Source: Paenibacillus vietnamensis (GTDB lineage: Bacteria > Bacillota > Bacilli > Paenibacillales > Paenibacillaceae). From it: a stretch of DNA of 64,000 bases. The notes below the pieces were generated by a model. The model did no database searches. It worked only from the letters and a program-made list of their open reading frames with translations, and was not told where the DNA came from. The translations under genes and the position numbers were made by a program. Shown piece after piece: positions 43,456-51,948 of the stretch (position 1 is the first letter of the stretch; each line of letters starts with the position of its first letter). The DNA is taken from the NCBI RefSeq assembly GCF_020169515.1, contig NZ_JAHMHW010000004.1, forward strand, positions 248,001 to 312,000, in the 5' to 3' direction.

Positions 43456-43506
43456 AGTTATTCATTTCGAATAACTCCATTGTACCTCTATTTTCCAGGA
43501 TGTAAA
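43456..43506 (-). promoter_or_regulatory. Promoter with perfect TTATTC-N5-GAATAA operator at the start site
   Basis: On the minus strand TTTACA (43501-43506) and TACAAT (43479-43484) are spaced 16 bases. Directly downstream lies a 21-base palindrome AGTTATTC-N5-GAATAACT (43456-43476), which would cover the transcription start and block polymerase. Confidence 0.7.
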
Positions 43507-43537
43507 GAGGGATATTCGAATCGGTTTTAACAGCGAA

Positions 43538-43577
43538 AAAACCGCAGCGAATCTCATCAGAATCCGCCGCGGTTTTT
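43538..43577 (-). terminator. Terminator overlapping the end of the SinR-like gene
   Basis: AAAAACCGCGGCGG pairs with GCTGCGGTTTTTT around the stop codon, with a T-run on the minus strand. Confidence 0.75.
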
Positions 43578-43934
43578 CTTCCATTTCGTAAATTCCATAT
43601 ATTCGCGGAACTGCTTCTTGGTCAGGCCCGATCTTATCGCCTCGCGGATGAGCTCCTGCCATTCCCGGTCGAGCTTTGGCGGCCTCATGTCCGCCTCATG
43701 TACCGGCTGCCAGAACTGCTCGACGGAAACGTCGAGAATGATGCTCACTTTTTCCAAAAACTGAATGGAAGGATTATTCTGAATCCCGCGTTCAATGGAA
43801 CTCAAATAGGACTTTGCGACGCCTGCAAGCTCCGACAGCTGGGTTAACGTAAGTCCCCTCCGTTTGCGTAAGCTTCTGATTTTGGCCCCGATCAGGGCTG
43901 ACGCGGCCGCATCTTCCGAATAGTCGGACACCAC
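43557..43934 (-). CDS. sinR: SinR-like repressor (XRE helix-turn-helix plus SinI/SinR pairing domain)
   Basis: A 125-residue DNA-binding protein. The XRE domain (about 15-75) has IRSLRKRRGLTLTQLSELAGV and KSYLSSIERGIQNNPS. A C-terminal hook (about 88-122, DREWQELIREAIRSGLTKKQFREYMEF) is the segment by which SinR and SinI pair. In Bacillus SinR represses the exopolysaccharide and matrix operons. The start is uncertain: GTG 43934 has no ribosome binding site close by, while GGGAGG at 43965-43970 precedes an out-of-frame ATG at 43945. A 19-base inverted repeat (43977-43995) and a half site overlap its own promoter, suggesting autoregulation. Confidence 0.88.
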   Translation of the reverse strand: MVSDYSEDAAASALIGAKIRSLRKRRGLTLTQLSELAGVAKSYLSSIERGIQNNPSIQFLEKVSIILDVSVEQFWQPVHEADMRPPKLDREWQELIREAIRSGLTKKQFREYMEFTKWKKNRGGF

Positions 43935-43976
43935 CGGGTTCTCATGCGCGACTATAAGACCAGTCCTCCCTTAAAA

Positions 43977-44047
43977 ATTATTCATATAGAATAATAAAAC
44001 AATTTACGTTTATTCATATTGTATCATAAATAGGACTGGCTATTCAA
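43977..44047 (-). promoter_or_regulatory. Promoter and operators of the SinR-like gene
   Basis: -35 TTGAAT (44042-44047) and extended -10 TGATACAAT (-10 hexamer 44018-44023) are spaced 18 bases. A half site GTTTATTCAT overlaps the expected start, and a perfect inverted repeat ATTATTC-N5-GAATAAT lies at 43977-43995 in the leader. Confidence 0.6.
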
Positions 44048-44197
44048 TTAAAGTTTGCCGCCGTTCCCGTTGTCCGCTCGGAAATGATTCTAATTTCCCG
44101 TTTTTTCAGGAACGACACATTGCGACAGCATTTTTAGCCTTTTGGAAGTAAACTGGATGTCGGATAGGTAGAAACCATAGAAAAAAGAGGTAATCAA

Positions 44198-44380
44198 ATG
44201 GCATTGGATAAGGAGATCTTGGGCTTGTTGCGTCGGCTTGGTTTTGAATGTAATGGCAGCTCCGTAAACTTGGCTGAAATGCTTCAAATCATCTTCGATG
44301 AGAACGATTTTTTAGACAAAGCAGAGCTTGCTATGCTGGATGAAAAAATCCGCACCCAAAATGATTTCCGAACCGCCTGA
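44198..44380 (+). CDS. Small protein of unknown function, 60 residues
   Basis: ATG 44198 follows AAAGAGGT at seven bases. The protein is acidic and helical, with repeated leucines (MALDKEILGLLRRLGFEC near the start and FLDKAELAMLDEKI near the end), and no cysteine cluster, signal or membrane segment. It could be a small regulatory or protein-binding factor. I do not recognise a family. A hairpin terminator follows at 44441. Confidence 0.6.
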   Translation: MALDKEILGLLRRLGFECNGSSVNLAEMLQIIFDENDFLDKAELAMLDEKIRTQNDFRTA

Positions 44381-44440
44381 CCGACATGTTTTACCCTGAC
44401 CATTCGGTGGTGATACCTTGGTGTCGATTTTCGGAAGCGA

Positions 44441-44486
44441 AAGAAGAAGTCAAGGGCATCCAGCTCTTGGCTTCTTCTCCGAATTT
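44441..44486 (+). terminator. Terminator after the 60-residue gene
   Basis: AGAAGAAGTCAAG pairs with CTTGGCTTCTTCT around an 11-base loop; the following CCGAATTTTT supplies a short T-run on the plus strand. Confidence 0.65.
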
Positions 44487-44576
44487 TTATGCATCACATT
44501 GGTTGTGAGCTTCTTTTTTATGATATAATGGAGAAAATAACGCTTATTGAATTATTCAACTTGGGGGGAACGAGTA

Positions 44577-44945
44577 ATGTTCTCGAAACGGCTAAAGCAG
44601 CTTAGAAAAACTCGCAAGTTCTCCATGCAGGAAGTAGCCGATACGGTTGGTGTAGCGAAGAGCACATATGCGGGTTATGAATCAGGTTATCGTCAGCCCA
44701 CTCTGGAAGCTATACAAGTCATAGCCAAGAAACTGAGGACTACAGCCGATTATTTGCTGGGCTTAACGGAATATCCAGATCAGGTTGAACCTTCAAATAA
44801 TGCCAAGGAGCTGCTCAACCACGAACAGCTGCATTGGGACGGAATTCCGCTGGAACGCGAGGATTTGGAGCTTGTGAAGAGGATGCTGGAGCATGTCATA
44901 CAGACGAGGGCGGGAAAGGACAGCCAGTCAAAGGCGAACGGCTGA
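44577..44945 (+). CDS. XRE-family helix-turn-helix regulator
   Basis: A 122-residue protein with one XRE domain (about 3-60: FSKRLKQLRKTRKFSMQEVADTVGV, STYAGYESGYRQPTLEAI, ending in the ADYLLGLTE motif) and a helical C-terminal tail. It resembles SlrR/ImmR-type phage and mobile-element repressors; its targets are unknown. ATG 44577 follows GGGGGGAAC; a longer in-frame start at 44547 overlaps that site. It ends at a shared terminator facing ugd. Confidence 0.88.
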   Translation: MFSKRLKQLRKTRKFSMQEVADTVGVAKSTYAGYESGYRQPTLEAIQVIAKKLRTTADYLLGLTEYPDQVEPSNNAKELLNHEQLHWDGIPLEREDLELVKRMLEHVIQTRAGKDSQSKANG

Positions 44946-44987
44946 CGTAAGCCTATTCACAGAATTGTAAGCGCCTTATATTTAAGT

Positions 44988-45050
44988 AAATCCAGTCTCC
45001 ATCCCGAAGCGCGGCGATTGCCGCGGTTTGGAACGGAGACTGGATTTTTT
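44988..45050. terminator. Bidirectional terminator between the XRE gene and ugd
   Basis: AAATCCAGTCTCC (44988-45000) pairs perfectly with GGAGACTGGATTT (45035-45047), followed by T-runs in both directions. It marks the end of the exopolysaccharide operon. Confidence 0.9.
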
Positions 45051-45062
45051 CATAGGATAAAG

Positions 45063-46400
45063 CTAAATAATCGATTCCAGGGAGACGGTTCTATCGTCGG
45101 CTATGACAGCCGGACGCCCGATCGGATAATAGGACAACCCCGCCTCACGAACTTTCTCAATGTCGATCACATTACGGCCGTCGATAAAGACCGGACGCCG
45201 CAGCGCTTCCGCGACATCGGATAAATCCAGTTCCAGAAACTCCTTCCATTCCGTAAGCAGGCATACCGCATCGCTATCCCGGACTGCGTCCATCGCGCTT
45301 TCCGCCCAAATAATCGCAGGATCGTCGTACATTTTCTTGAAGCTCTCCATCGCAATCGGGTCATAGACCTTCGGCCGTACGCCGAGCAGGATGAGCTGCC
45401 GCAATATATCGAGCGCCGGCGCTTCCCGCACGTCGTCGGTTTCCGGCTTGAAGGCCAGCCCCCATACCGCTACGGTCGTTCCCTCAAGCCGTCCGAGCGC
45501 CCCCTTCAGCTTCTCTATGACGCTCAGCCGTTGATCCCGGTTAACCTCGACGACCGCCTTAAGCAGCTTGAAGTCGTAGGCGACGTTGCCGGCAATCTGG
45601 ATAAGCGCCTTCGTGTCCTTCGGGAAGCATGAGCCTCCGTAGCCGATGCCCGCCCTCAGGAAAGAAGGTCCGATTCGCGGATCCAGCCCCATTCCTTCCG
45701 CAACCTCCTTGACGTCGGCGCCAACCTTCTCGCAAATGTTGGCAATTTCGTTGATGAAGGAAATTTTGGCGGCCAGAAAAGCGTTCGAAGCGTACTTGAT
45801 CATCTCCGCACTCCGGATATCCGTTACCTTGATCTGCTTCGTTAACGGCTGATGCAGCTTCGTGAGCACATTCGCCGCGCGCGTGCTGTCCGTGCCGATC
45901 ACGATGCGGTCAGGGTTCATCGTATCTTGCACCGCCGTGCCTTCCCTTAGAAATTCCGGAAGAGAAGCGATATCGAAGCTGTGCGGATACACTTCGCTTA
46001 CGATTTTGCGTACCCGCATATTCGTGCCGACCGGTACGGTGCTTTTCACGCAAATGACTTTGTAGCCGTTCATCGACTCTCCGATTTCGCGAGCGGCCGC
46101 TTTAATGTAGCTCATGTCGGCCTCTCCGCTAGGAAGCGGCGGCGTGCCTACCGCGATAATGACGACGTCGGCCTGCTGCACCGCCTCACGCAAATCCGTC
46201 GTGAAAATCAATCTGCCCTGCTTCATGTTGTTAACGGAAAGACTTTGGAGGCCCGGCTCATAGATCGGGATTCCCCCAAGCTGCAGCGTGTTGATCTTAT
46301 TCGGGTCCTTATCTACGCAATATACCCGATTTCCAAGCTCGGCATAGCAAACCCCTGAGACTAAACCGACGTACCCCGTTCCGATTACCGCAATATTCAT
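45063..46400 (-). CDS. ugd: UDP-glucose 6-dehydrogenase
   Basis: A 445-residue cytosolic enzyme that oxidises UDP-glucose to UDP-glucuronate with two NAD. The Rossmann start MNIAVIGTGYVGLVSGV, the substrate loop KSTVPVGT and the catalytic-cysteine motif GGSCFPKDT are intact, as is the C-terminal VWGLAFKPETDDVREAPA domain. ATG 46400 follows GGTGA. It is the last gene of the exopolysaccharide operon and supplies an acidic sugar precursor from GalU's product. Confidence 0.95.
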   Translation of the reverse strand: MNIAVIGTGYVGLVSGVCYAELGNRVYCVDKDPNKINTLQLGGIPIYEPGLQSLSVNNMKQGRLIFTTDLREAVQQADVVIIAVGTPPLPSGEADMSYIKAAAREIGESMNGYKVICVKSTVPVGTNMRVRKIVSEVYPHSFDIASLPEFLREGTAVQDTMNPDRIVIGTDSTRAANVLTKLHQPLTKQIKVTDIRSAEMIKYASNAFLAAKISFINEIANICEKVGADVKEVAEGMGLDPRIGPSFLRAGIGYGGSCFPKDTKALIQIAGNVAYDFKLLKAVVEVNRDQRLSVIEKLKGALGRLEGTTVAVWGLAFKPETDDVREAPALDILRQLILLGVRPKVYDPIAMESFKKMYDDPAIIWAESAMDAVRDSDAVCLLTEWKEFLELDLSDVAEALRRPVFIDGRNVIDIEKVREAGLSYYPIGRPAVIADDRTVSLESII

Positions 46401-46451
46401 ATGGCATTCACCGCTCCTTTTGTTTTTTCCGTCCCAAGCATACAGCCCTGC

Positions 46452-48209
46452 TCAAACGATCGATTCAATATGATAAAGCACGTCCGAGCGAATGGCCGAT
46501 AGCTTATGCCTGCAGGCTCTCTCCTCTTTGTCTCTACTGCTGAAATAAACCGTAATTGCCGGCTCCGAGGACGATTGGCGGAACGCGTACCACGAGCCGT
46601 CCTCGAGCGCGAATTTCAATAAATTACAGGATGCCGCTTCCGGGCTGCCCGCTTGCCTCCGTTTCCCGCCGTTCGGCTCGCAGGTCCGGTAATCGAGCAG
46701 CTTAAGCGCCTTTTGTCCGCCTGCCGTCTTCGGCGCTTCGGTCCGCAGCCGCTGCATGGCGAGCTTGACCTGCTGCCAGCCCTCCAGCCCGTAGAAGGTC
46801 AGGCGGATCCTGTCCTCTGCGTACCAGCCGTACATGCGGCTGATCTGAATAAGCTGCTTATAGACGGTCAGGCCGACCGATTTGTAATATGCGGCCATTT
46901 CGGCGATAAGCAGCGAAGCCTGGATCGCATCCTTGTCCCGGATATACGGGCTGACCGCGTAGCCCCCGTATTCCTCCATGCCGAACAAATACCCGCCTCC
47001 AGCCGGGTCATTCTCCTGTTCCTCCAGCTTTCTCGCGATTTGGCGGAAGCCGGCCGGCACCTCCTCCAGCCGCTGGCCGTAACGGGCAATGACATCGGAA
47101 ATGAGATCGCCTGCAAGCGCCGACTTCAGCACGATGCCGCCGCGCGGCAGTGTGTTACGGCTTTTCTTGCGCATCAGCATGTATTCGGCCAGCAGCGCCG
47201 CCGTTTCACTGCCGCTCAGCAAAGCGTATTTGCCGGGCTCGATTTTGACCGACAGGCTGAGCTCATTAAGCTCCGGATTCGTAGCAATAATGAGATCGGC
47301 TTCCAGCTTGGCCGCATATTCGTAAGCCGCAGCCAGATTGACGGGGTTATACGGATCCGGCCGAGCCGGCCTCGCGAACGGCCCGCCCGGCATCCGCTCT
47401 TCCGTAATGGCATGCACCTCCGTAAAGCCCTCCTGCCTCAAGGCACGGATCAGCGTTTCCCCGCCGGCCCCTTGAAGCGCCAAATGGACGATACGGACGG
47501 AGGAGCCCATCAGCTGATTCGTTTCCTTGCACAACGGGATTTTGCCCATATGCTGCAAATAAGCCGCCTCCATTTCGGTGCCTGCCATTACGAGCCTGCC
47601 CGTAGCCAGCGCCTCCTCCGCGCTCATCGCCTTCACTTGAAGGCCGTCGTAAATCGCCTCCATGTAACCCGATACGCGGGAGACCAGCTCCTCCTGCAGC
47701 GGATCCCCGTTCTCTCCATAGATTTTGAGGCCGTTGTAGTCGGAGGAATGATTGCCCGCGGTGATCATAACGCCTGCCGCAGCATGCAGAGCGCGGACGG
47801 CGAATGCGAGCATCGGAGTCGGTACGGGCCGCTCGAACAAATAGGCTTTAATGTTGTGCTCGGCGAGCACAAGCGCAGCCTCCTCCGCGAAGCCCCTCGA
47901 CATGCTGCGGGCATCGAAGCCGATGACCGCGCCGCGCTGCTGAGCTGCAAAACCCCGGCTCTTGATCTCGTCTGCCAAGCCGCCCGCGACTCGGCGGATC
48001 GAAAAGCGGTTCACCCGATTGGTGCCGACACCGATTTTTCCTTTCATCCCTTCCGCGTCAAGCTGGATATGCTTGTAGAAGCGGTCTGTAATTTCCGCGG
48101 TTTTCAGCTCATTCAGCTCTTTCTTTAAATAAGGGGGGAGCTCGGCGCTCCTCCACCTGTCATATCGCCTCTGCACAACGCTTTCCAGTTGATCTGCGAT
48201 CGCGTACAT
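46452..48209 (-). CDS. Phosphohexomutase homologue lacking catalytic residues (pseudoenzyme)
   Basis: A 585-residue protein with the full four-domain architecture and length of phosphoglucomutase/phosphomannomutase (PgcA type); an N-terminal MKGKIGVGTNRVN and an intact fold-like sequence run throughout. However, the phosphoserine loop TASHNP reads TAGNHS, so the catalytic serine is G152. The metal loop DxDxDR reads NPELNE (N311, E313, N315), so all three aspartates are lost. The sugar loop EESYG reads MEEYGG. The phosphate loop is partly kept (RQSSSEP). The frame is intact and lies between ManC and Ugd genes with strong translation signals, so it is made but should not catalyse the mutase reaction. 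A regulatory or scaffold role is possible. Confidence 0.88.
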   Translation of the reverse strand: MYAIADQLESVVQRRYDRWRSAELPPYLKKELNELKTAEITDRFYKHIQLDAEGMKGKIGVGTNRVNRFSIRRVAGGLADEIKSRGFAAQQRGAVIGFDARSMSRGFAEEAALVLAEHNIKAYLFERPVPTPMLAFAVRALHAAAGVMITAGNHSSDYNGLKIYGENGDPLQEELVSRVSGYMEAIYDGLQVKAMSAEEALATGRLVMAGTEMEAAYLQHMGKIPLCKETNQLMGSSVRIVHLALQGAGGETLIRALRQEGFTEVHAITEERMPGGPFARPARPDPYNPVNLAAAYEYAAKLEADLIIATNPELNELSLSVKIEPGKYALLSGSETAALLAEYMLMRKKSRNTLPRGGIVLKSALAGDLISDVIARYGQRLEEVPAGFRQIARKLEEQENDPAGGGYLFGMEEYGGYAVSPYIRDKDAIQASLLIAEMAAYYKSVGLTVYKQLIQISRMYGWYAEDRIRLTFYGLEGWQQVKLAMQRLRTEAPKTAGGQKALKLLDYRTCEPNGGKRRQAGSPEAASCNLLKFALEDGSWYAFRQSSSEPAITVYFSSRDKEERACRHKLSAIRSDVLYHIESIV

Positions 48210-48224
48210 GGAACATTTCTCCTT

Positions 48225-49598
48225 CTAAGAGGCGCAGAATTGTTCGATTTCCTCCCATTTCATAGCTAGACGCACGATATCCTCTTCCACAAGCTCACTG
48301 CCCGTCTGCACCTCGATAATTTCAATTTCCGTAATGGCGCGCAGGCTGTGTCTGGAGGTTTTGGGAATGACGACGACATCCCCGGTCTCGATGATGCGCT
48401 GCTTGCCGTCCTGCACCAGCACTCCCCGGCCGGATACGACGGTCCATACCTCGCTTCGCATCAGATGGTATTGGTAGCTCAAATTTTTGTCCTCGGTAAC
48501 GCAAATCCGCTTCGTCAACACTTGCCTGCCGTCCGGAAACTTCGTATAGTCGAGCACCTTGTAGCGACCCCAGCGGCGTTCCTCGTACATCGGGCGCTGC
48601 TCCTCCTTCAGCACATCCTTGATGCGCATGCTCGCGTCCTTGTCCGAGACGAGGATGCCGTCCGGGCTGGCGGCCACGATCAGATTCGCTGCGCCGATAA
48701 CCGTAATCGGAATGTCCAGCTCATTGATGACATGAGTGTTGACCGAGTCGTCCGTTAGTGTCCCCCGGCCGATAAGCGGAGTCCGTATTTCCTCCGTCAA
48801 GGTGTTCCAGGTGCCGAGGTCCTTCCACTCGCCCGTATACGGCGTTACGACAATATTGCGGGCCTTCTCCACGACGGCGTAATCAAAGCTTATTTTCTCG
48901 ACACGGTCGTACTGCTTCAGCAGCTCGTCGTACTGGATAGGAAGACCTCTGCCGATCAGCTCATTGATAAGGTATTCCAAGCGGAAAGCAAATACGCCGC
49001 AATTCCAAAGCGCTTGCTCCTCGATGAGACGGCGGGCCTGCTCCTCCTTCGGCTTCTCCGAGAAGCGTTTCACGCGGTAATATTCGGGACCGCCGCTCCG
49101 GACCGCCGCTCCGTCAGGTACGATGTAGCCGAATTTGGAGGAAGGATGGTCGGGCGTAACCCCGATCAGTCCAAGCTCTGCGCCGGAATGACGGACGATT
49201 GCCTCCAGCTCGCCCAGCTTGTCGAAGAAACGGTCCTCCACGTACGAATCGACCGGCATGACGACAACCGTCTCCTTCAGGCTGACGCCCCTGACGGAAT
49301 ATAAATAACCGGCGGCAAGGGCGATCGCGGGAAACGTGTCCCGGCGCTCGGGCTCCACGATCACTTCCGCATCCAGCCCGAGCTGGCTTTGCAGCAGCTC
49401 GGCCTGCGGACTGCCGGTCGCCAGCACGGCGGATTGCCGCAGTCCGGCTTTGCCAAGCTGCTCCCACATCCGCTGGACCATCGACAAGCCTGCGCCGCTT
49501 TCCTGCTCCAGCACCTTCAGAAACTGTTTTGAACGAATATCGTTGGACAACGGCCAGAGCCGTTTGCCGGAACCGCCTGACAGCAAAATCAATTTCAT
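48225..49598 (-). CDS. manC: Mannose-1-phosphate guanylyltransferase with mannose-6-phosphate isomerase-type cupin
   Basis: A 457-residue enzyme making GDP-mannose from GTP and mannose 1-phosphate. The nucleotidyltransferase domain (about 1-270) starts KLILLSGGSGKRLWPLSND, and the KRFSEKPK active-site block is present. A beta-helical linker and a C-terminal cupin domain (about 345-450, RRWGRYKVLDY and HLMRSEVWTVVSGRG) follow. It sits two bases after the stop of a glycosyltransferase gene. The required mannose 1-phosphate must come from a phosphomannomutase, yet the adjacent mutase gene encodes a protein lacking its active site. Confidence 0.92.
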   Translation of the reverse strand: MKLILLSGGSGKRLWPLSNDIRSKQFLKVLEQESGAGLSMVQRMWEQLGKAGLRQSAVLATGSPQAELLQSQLGLDAEVIVEPERRDTFPAIALAAGYLYSVRGVSLKETVVVMPVDSYVEDRFFDKLGELEAIVRHSGAELGLIGVTPDHPSSKFGYIVPDGAAVRSGGPEYYRVKRFSEKPKEEQARRLIEEQALWNCGVFAFRLEYLINELIGRGLPIQYDELLKQYDRVEKISFDYAVVEKARNIVVTPYTGEWKDLGTWNTLTEEIRTPLIGRGTLTDDSVNTHVINELDIPITVIGAANLIVAASPDGILVSDKDASMRIKDVLKEEQRPMYEERRWGRYKVLDYTKFPDGRQVLTKRICVTEDKNLSYQYHLMRSEVWTVVSGRGVLVQDGKQRIIETGDVVVIPKTSRHSLRAITEIEIIEVQTGSELVEEDIVRLAMKWEEIEQFCAS

Positions 49599-49600
49599 GG

Positions 49601-50752
49601 CTATACACCCACTTCCATTTTGATGAATGATGCCTGATCTCTCATTTCCCTACCTGTCAAATGGCTGATGCTTTCACGAAGCTGCCGGACAAATACGTCT
49701 TCGCGGAACGATTCCGCGTGCTTGCGGATAAGGCGGGAATCCCACTGGCGCTGCTCAAAGCTTTGGATCGTCTGCATCAAAGCTTCCGGCGACTGTTTCA
49801 AAAAGAACATGCCGGTGACGTTCGGGACGACGGTATCGAGCGCGCCGCCTTCCCCGTAAGCAATGACGGGACGTCCGCAAGCATTGGCTTCAAGAGGCGT
49901 GATGCCGAAATCCTCGATTCCCGGAAACAGAAACGCCTTACAGCGCTTCATGTGCGCCGTCACCTCCTCGTCGCTCCTTCTTCCCAGAAAGGATACCGAC
50001 GGTCCTGCCAGCGATTCGAGCCGCTTGCGGTCGGGGCCTTCCCCGATGACGATCAGCTTGCGGCCGAGCCGGGTGCAGGCTTCGACGGCCAGGTCGATCC
50101 TTTTGTAGGAGACGAGGCGGGATACGATCAGAAAGTTGTCGTCCGGCGCAGCGTCCGCCACCTCGAAGCGTCCGACGTCGACCGGCGGGAAAATGATCGG
50201 GGCCGATACGCCGTACAGCTTCTTGATTCGGGATTGAACGACGGTCGAATTGGCGACGAGGATGTCGACGCTGCGTGTATTCCCCCGGTCCCACAGCCGC
50301 AGCGGATAAGTGAGCAGCTTCGCTCCCGCCTTCGCCCATTTCGGAATGCTTACGCCTTCCATATAGCTCTCGAAATCCCACGCGAACCGCATCGGCGTAT
50401 GGCAGTAGCAGAGATGCGCGCTTCCGCGGCCTTTCCGGACTCCTTTGGCATAAGCGCTGCTGGAGCTTAAAATGAGATCATAACCGCGGACGTCCATCGT
50501 CCTGACCGCCATCGGATACAGCCAGAAAAACATCTTGAAGCGCTTCAGGATCCCCGGAATGCGCTGCATGAAAGTCGTATGGATAACCGCATCCCGAAGC
50601 TCGGGGAGCAGCTTGCCGCGATCGACGATCGTTGTGTAGATAGGGGCATCCGGAAACATCCGGTGGAGCACGCCGACCACCCGCTCCGCTCCGCCCGCCT
50701 GGTTCAAATAATCGTGGACGATGGCGATCTTCAGCTTCCTCCCGTCCTTCAT
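49601..50752 (-). CDS. Glycosyltransferase, GT4 (mannosyltransferase WbaZ-like)
   Basis: A 383-residue GT-B enzyme. The N-terminal domain contains KIAIVHDYLNQAGGAERVV, and the donor domain has the EX7E motif in GIEDFGITPLEANACGRPVIAYGEGG. Similar to WbaZ-type mannosyltransferases that use GDP-mannose, which would fit the adjacent ManC. It builds the repeat unit on the cytoplasmic face of the membrane. Start ATG 50752 overlaps the stop of the upstream gene (ATGA). Confidence 0.9.
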   Translation of the reverse strand: MKDGRKLKIAIVHDYLNQAGGAERVVGVLHRMFPDAPIYTTIVDRGKLLPELRDAVIHTTFMQRIPGILKRFKMFFWLYPMAVRTMDVRGYDLILSSSSAYAKGVRKGRGSAHLCYCHTPMRFAWDFESYMEGVSIPKWAKAGAKLLTYPLRLWDRGNTRSVDILVANSTVVQSRIKKLYGVSAPIIFPPVDVGRFEVADAAPDDNFLIVSRLVSYKRIDLAVEACTRLGRKLIVIGEGPDRKRLESLAGPSVSFLGRRSDEEVTAHMKRCKAFLFPGIEDFGITPLEANACGRPVIAYGEGGALDTVVPNVTGMFFLKQSPEALMQTIQSFEQRQWDSRLIRKHAESFREDVFVRQLRESISHLTGREMRDQASFIKMEVGV

Positions 50753-51948
50753 TTCGTCAGCTCCTCTCTCCGGTCGAACGAACGGCCCGCCGCTCCTTCG
50801 CGCCGGGCGATCCGGGCATAAACCTTCTCTACCTTCTCGGCCGTCCGGGCAATCGTGAATTCTTCCTTCACGCGAGTTTGCCCGTTACCGCCCAGCCGGC
50901 GCCGCAGCTTCTCGTCACTCAGCACCGCTCGCATAAGCTCGGCAAGCTTGCCGGTGTCGGCTACCGGATACAGCAGCCCGCTTTCGTTATGTTGGATAAT
51001 CTCCGGCACGCCGCCGGCCCGTGTTCCGATCACGGGGGTGCCCTGAGACATCGCTTCGATAACGACACGGCCGAACGGTTCGTTGTCGGAGCATAATAAA
51101 AGGAGATCCGCAGCGCAGCAGATCTCCAGCACATCGTCGCGGAAGCCGGTAAAGACGACCCGGTTTCCGATATTCAATTGCTCGACCATCCGCTTCAAGC
51201 CGGCTAAATACTCCTCGTTTTCCTTACGGAACTTCGCCTCTCCTACGATCCAGAGATAAAAATCGTCGCCCTTGCCGATCAGCTCGGCCGCAGCCCGGAT
51301 CGCATCCTCCTGCCTCTTCCATGGAGCGATTTGACCGATGATCACGGCTACCCGAGCGTCCTGCGGCGTGCCCAGCTCCGCCCGAATGTTCTGCCTGTGT
51401 CTGCGCCGCTCTCCTTCGTCGGTCTCCTGCAGCTCGACACCGTTGTGAATCAGGTGGAAGCGTCCCTCTAGACGGGGGTGACGGAAATGGGACAGTACGG
51501 ATTCGGAGATGCCGATGAAGGCGTGGCTCGTCGTATCGGCGAGCCGCTTCATCAGAATCCCGATCAATCCCTGCGGCGGCATATCCCTCAGATGCCAGAC
51601 GAGCGGGGTCCGGTGATGCCATGCGAATAAGGCCGCTATGATGCCGGCCCTGATTGAATTCGCGTGAATGACGTCAACCTGCTGCTTCTTCAGCAGCACG
51701 GACAGACGCCAGCCGGCCAATGCCATACCGAGAGCATCGCGCATCAATCGAAACGGATTTTTCGACATCCGCGCCCGGTAGCTCGGAATCGCCAGCACAG
51801 CGGTTCCCTGCTTGCGGGCCCGCTCCAGCACCTCCCCCTCCGGCGCGAAAATAACCGGATGAGCCTTCGTCAAGCTTTTGGCGGTGAGCAGCATGCTAAT
51901 CTCTGCTCCGGATACGAGGCTCGTATGATTGTAAATGGCAACTTTCAT
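50749..51948 (-). CDS. Glycosyltransferase, GT4
   Basis: A 399-residue GT-B enzyme. The N-terminus KVAIYNHTSLVSGAEIS and the donor-side motif DNEPFGRVVIEAMSQGTPVIGTRAGG with its two glutamates mark GT4. ATG 51948 is used: it follows AAAGGTG and overlaps the previous stop in ATGA. A long open extension upstream is only antisense coincidence with the preceding GT gene. Donor and acceptor sugars are not predictable. Confidence 0.9.
   Translation of the reverse strand: MKVAIYNHTSLVSGAEISMLLTAKSLTKAHPVIFAPEGEVLERARKQGTAVLAIPSYRARMSKNPFRLMRDALGMALAGWRLSVLLKKQQVDVIHANSIRAGIIAALFAWHHRTPLVWHLRDMPPQGLIGILMKRLADTTSHAFIGISESVLSHFRHPRLEGRFHLIHNGVELQETDEGERRRHRQNIRAELGTPQDARVAVIIGQIAPWKRQEDAIRAAAELIGKGDDFYLWIVGEAKFRKENEEYLAGLKRMVEQLNIGNRVVFTGFRDDVLEICCAADLLLLCSDNEPFGRVVIEAMSQGTPVIGTRAGGVPEIIQHNESGLLYPVADTGKLAELMRAVLSDEKLRRRLGGNGQTRVKEEFTIARTAEKVEKVYARIARREGAAGRSFDRREELTK

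Noticed and set aside
46653-48128. A 491-codon open frame opposite the phosphomutase homologue
   Set aside because: Antisense shadow: composition dominated by Arg, Leu and His, no recognisable domain, and the opposite strand has clear homology.
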